Source: JAWPNA01 sp045402695
Lineage (GTDB): Bacteria; Acidobacteriota; Polarisedimenticolia; JACPZX01; DASXTC01
Direction of reading: 5' to 3'
Length of the DNA stretch: 7,914 bases
Assembly: GCA_045402695.1 (NCBI GenBank)
Contig: JAWPNA010000373.1
Coordinates: 1 to 7,914, forward strand
The notes below the pieces were generated by a model that was given only the letters and a program-made list of their open reading frames with translations, ran no database searches and was not told the origin of the DNA. The translations under genes and the position numbers were made by a program. Below, piece by piece: positions 6,202 through 7,914 of this stretch; the first letter of the stretch is position 1, and every line of letters begins with the position of its first letter.

Positions 6202-7046
6202 TCACGTTCTCCTTCGATAGAGTTGTTCTGCGATCCATGGGCGCGGCGTGTAGGGTCCTGCGGCGGCACGTTGGCCGGCAGCAGGTCCGCAAAGTATCGG
6301 CCCTCACGCAAGACGACGTCCCCAACTGTGACTTTGATCGGCCAATCAAAGATAGGCCCATCATGGACAAACGAATGGAACTCGCCGTTTTCACCGCAGG
6401 GATCGACGCTGTCTGGCAGTTCACGCAGCAGATCGTGGTCCAGCGCGCGGCCGGCGAATGTCCGGTCGAGCTTGGTGCCATCAACACACGTCAGATAGGC
6501 CTTGAAGCCGAGTCGGATGAACGATCGAACCAGTTCGGCTGTGTCGCGATGCCAGATCGGAAAGATCGCCTTCATGCCGACCTTCGCAAGGTTATGCTCG
6601 CGGTACTCACGCAGGTCGCGCAAGAAAATATCTCCGAAGGCCACGGTCTGAACGCCGGCCTTCATGTACTCAAGCATCGTCCGTCTCATCAGCGCCTCGT
6701 ACTGTGCGTTGGTGCACTGATGTCCGGGGAGGTAAAGCTGGTGGACCGGCAGGCCTGCGGAAGCGGCCTGGCGTTCGAGCAGCTCGACGCGGACGCCGTG
6801 AAGGCTGACGCGCTTGTAGGTCTCCGCGATGGTGGTGAGCAGAGAGACGACCTCGTAGCGGCTGCTTCGGCGCAGTTCGTAAAGAGCCATACTGCTGTCT
6901 TTACCGCCGCTCCAAGACAGTACGACTCTTTCTCGTTCGGCCGGCTTGGACTTGTCCTGCCGGGACCCTGGGCATCCCGCTTGAGCCGGGCGCCGATTCT
7001 TGAGCGGCAACCACCGCGACCGGCGACAGACGGGGGAGACCATCAT
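6198..7046 (-). CDS. DUF71/COG2102 PP-loop ATPase (Dph6-like), bacterial B12-salvage type
   Basis: The PP-loop signature SGGKDS (residues 46-51, within VVLSWSGGKDSSMALYEL) identifies an ATP pyrophosphatase/adenylating enzyme. It is followed by LLTTIAETYKRVSLHGVR, AFGDIFLRDLREYRE, a segment ending in FPIWHRDT, and VDGTKLDRTFAGR. The diagnostic DUF71 block is VDPCGENGEFHSFVHDGPIF. Archaeal and eukaryotic relatives (Dph6) amidate diphthine on elongation factor 2, a modification bacteria lack. Comparative genomics placed bacterial DUF71 proteins in B12 salvage, and the neighbours here agree. The ENGEFH wording differs from the EGGE-type motif of Dph6. The start is uncertain: ATGs at 7046 and 7043 have weak ribosome-binding sites and give an odd basic 40-residue leader before the first strand; a TTG at 7097 is also open. 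First gene of a three-gene unit, overlapping the next by ATGA. Confidence 0.83.
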   Translation of the reverse strand: MMVSPVCRRSRWLPLKNRRPAQAGCPGSRQDKSKPAERERVVLSWSGGKDSSMALYELRRSSRYEVVSLLTTIAETYKRVSLHGVRVELLERQAASAGLPVHQLYLPGHQCTNAQYEALMRRTMLEYMKAGVQTVAFGDIFLRDLREYREHNLAKVGMKAIFPIWHRDTAELVRSFIRLGFKAYLTCVDGTKLDRTFAGRALDHDLLRELPDSVDPCGENGEFHSFVHDGPIFDWPIKVTVGDVVLREGRYFADLLPANVPPQDPTRRAHGSQNNSIEGERE

Positions 7047-7146
7047 CTCGGCCCGCGGCAGCTGCCTGCCCTGGGGGCAAGAGCCTTGCTTCCGCAATTT
7101 GAATCCAGAGTTTTCATTGGCGCTCTTATTTCTGCTGCTGTCGTTG

Positions 7147-7914
7147 TCATGGCGGGCAGTCCCCGCTGGTGAAGGTGCGCGGCGAGCCGCCAGAGGATTC
7201 GCCGTAAGCGGTCTCTCCCTTGACGCGCGTCAGATAGAAGAAGGCGCGCGCAGGTGAGGGCACACTGGTGTCGAGGTGATCGGAGGTCGTCAGGTTGAAG
7301 GAGTTGTCCTCGATGCAGATGACGCTTCCGGGCAGCGGGCCCGGTGTGGCGGGGAGATCGCCCCGCACGACATCGTAGGTGGCAGACGACGAGATGAAGT
7401 TCCATTTCACGAAGGTGTCGGTGGATCCCGAGACTCGAGCGACGATCAGATCGAGCTGCGGAACGAAAAACGCAGCGGTTGAGGCCGACAAAGGACTCCT
7501 GCACCGCGCCACCTCCACGCCGTCGGGCACGCCGTCCCCGTCCGTGTCGGGGTTCGTGGGATCTGTCCCATACCAGATCGTCTCGTCGGCGTCCGGAAGG
7601 CCGTCGCCGTCGGTGTCGCTTCCGGCCGGTCCCGGCAGCGGCGCCGGAACTGAGTTGATCGCCACCACCGCGTCGAGATCGAACCCCTCGGTGGAGCCGG
7701 CAAAGCCGGTGTTGAGTCCCAAGTCGGTGATCAGCACGTAGCGCGCGGACATCAGCCCCACGGTGGCCAGGTCGAAGGCGTCCCCGCCGGCGCCCGAGAC
7801 CCCACCGCGGCCGTTCGGGTCCCAGACGTTCGGATCGTCCGGGATGGTGTAGTTGCCCGTGACCGTGGGGGTGATGCCAGTCAGGCCGCGCAGCAGCGGC
7901 AGCGCGGAGGAAGG
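7147..7914 (-). CDS. Thrombospondin-type-3 repeat surface/secreted protein, C-terminal part
   Basis: The frame is open to the window edge, giving 255 C-terminal residues. Residues 45-87 (GGDAFDLATVGLMSARYVLI at the start, GFDLDAVVAIN at the end) match a beta-sandwich segment common in secreted proteins of soil bacteria. Two thrombospondin type-3 calcium motifs follow, DTDGDGLPDADE and DTDGDGVPDGVE (about residues 100-134, joined by YGTDPTNP), where acidic side chains bind calcium. The last 110 residues form a fibronectin-III-like domain with TYDVVRGDL, ARAFFYLTRVKGETAYGESS and a final GDCPP, a familiar C-terminal module in such exported proteins. No sorting signal or membrane anchor is visible. 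The N-terminus with any signal peptide is outside the window. It lies about 100 bp upstream of the DUF71 gene on the same strand but has no obvious functional link to it. Confidence 0.8.
   Translation of the reverse strand, partial: PSSALPLLRGLTGITPTVTGNYTIPDDPNVWDPNGRGGVSGAGGDAFDLATVGLMSARYVLITDLGLNTGFAGSTEGFDLDAVVAINSVPAPLPGPAGSDTDGDGLPDADETIWYGTDPTNPDTDGDGVPDGVEVARCRSPLSASTAAFFVPQLDLIVARVSGSTDTFVKWNFISSSATYDVVRGDLPATPGPLPGSVICIEDNSFNLTTSDHLDTSVPSPARAFFYLTRVKGETAYGESSGGSPRTFTSGDCPP

Noticed and set aside
6960..7146. Cobalamin riboswitch ahead of the DUF71 gene
   Set aside because: Expected given the B12 theme, but neither the GCCACTG-type B12 box nor the AGCCAGGAGACCTGCC-like segment is present on the minus strand here.
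6237..7172. Plus-strand open frame of 311 codons
   Set aside because: It is the antisense shadow of the DUF71 gene, which has unmistakable motifs on the minus strand.

Overview
This window comes from a GC-rich bacterium. Gene content and style suggest a soil or sediment lineage such as Eisenbacteria, Myxococcota/'Deltaproteobacteria' or Acidobacteriota: BNR-repeat glycosidase-like protein, secreted TPR protein of a type common there, thrombospondin-type-3 calcium-binding surface protein, and a bacterial DUF71 protein. No ribosomal or taxonomic marker is present, so placement is an inference.

Layout. Position 1-282 (+) is the C-terminus of a BNR/Asp-box protein. It converges on a minus-strand run: a hypothetical three-helix membrane protein (400-1203) preceded by a secreted TPR protein (1322-2848). 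In the short convergent gap (about 285-407, minus) there is what looks like the broken C-terminal end of a response-regulator receiver domain.

Position 2849-4828 is an accessory, decaying region. A roughly 124-nt sequence occurs twice in direct orientation (2921-3067 and 4459-4582, about 90% identical apart from one 23-nt indel). Between the copies lie a hicB-hicA toxin-antitoxin pair on the minus strand, whose toxin gene is broken by one missing base, and a wrecked transposase on the plus strand with a 5-bp tandem duplication, an in-frame TAG and an internal deletion. No intact mobile element remains.

Position 4829-7046 (minus) is the most coherent functional unit: a three-gene cluster of a DUF71/COG2102 PP-loop ATPase, a six-helix DUF6580-like membrane protein whose start overlaps the ATPase stop as ATGA, and a BtuF-like corrinoid-binding protein without a signal peptide, 26 bp further on. 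Together these suggest corrinoid (vitamin B12) uptake or salvage. Bacterial DUF71 proteins have been linked to B12 salvage by comparative genomics, but the reaction is unproven. No ABC permease or ATPase is encoded in the window.

Position 7147-7914 (minus) is the C-terminal part of a secreted or surface protein with two thrombospondin-type-3 calcium repeats, cut by the window edge. No rRNA, tRNA or CRISPR array was found.
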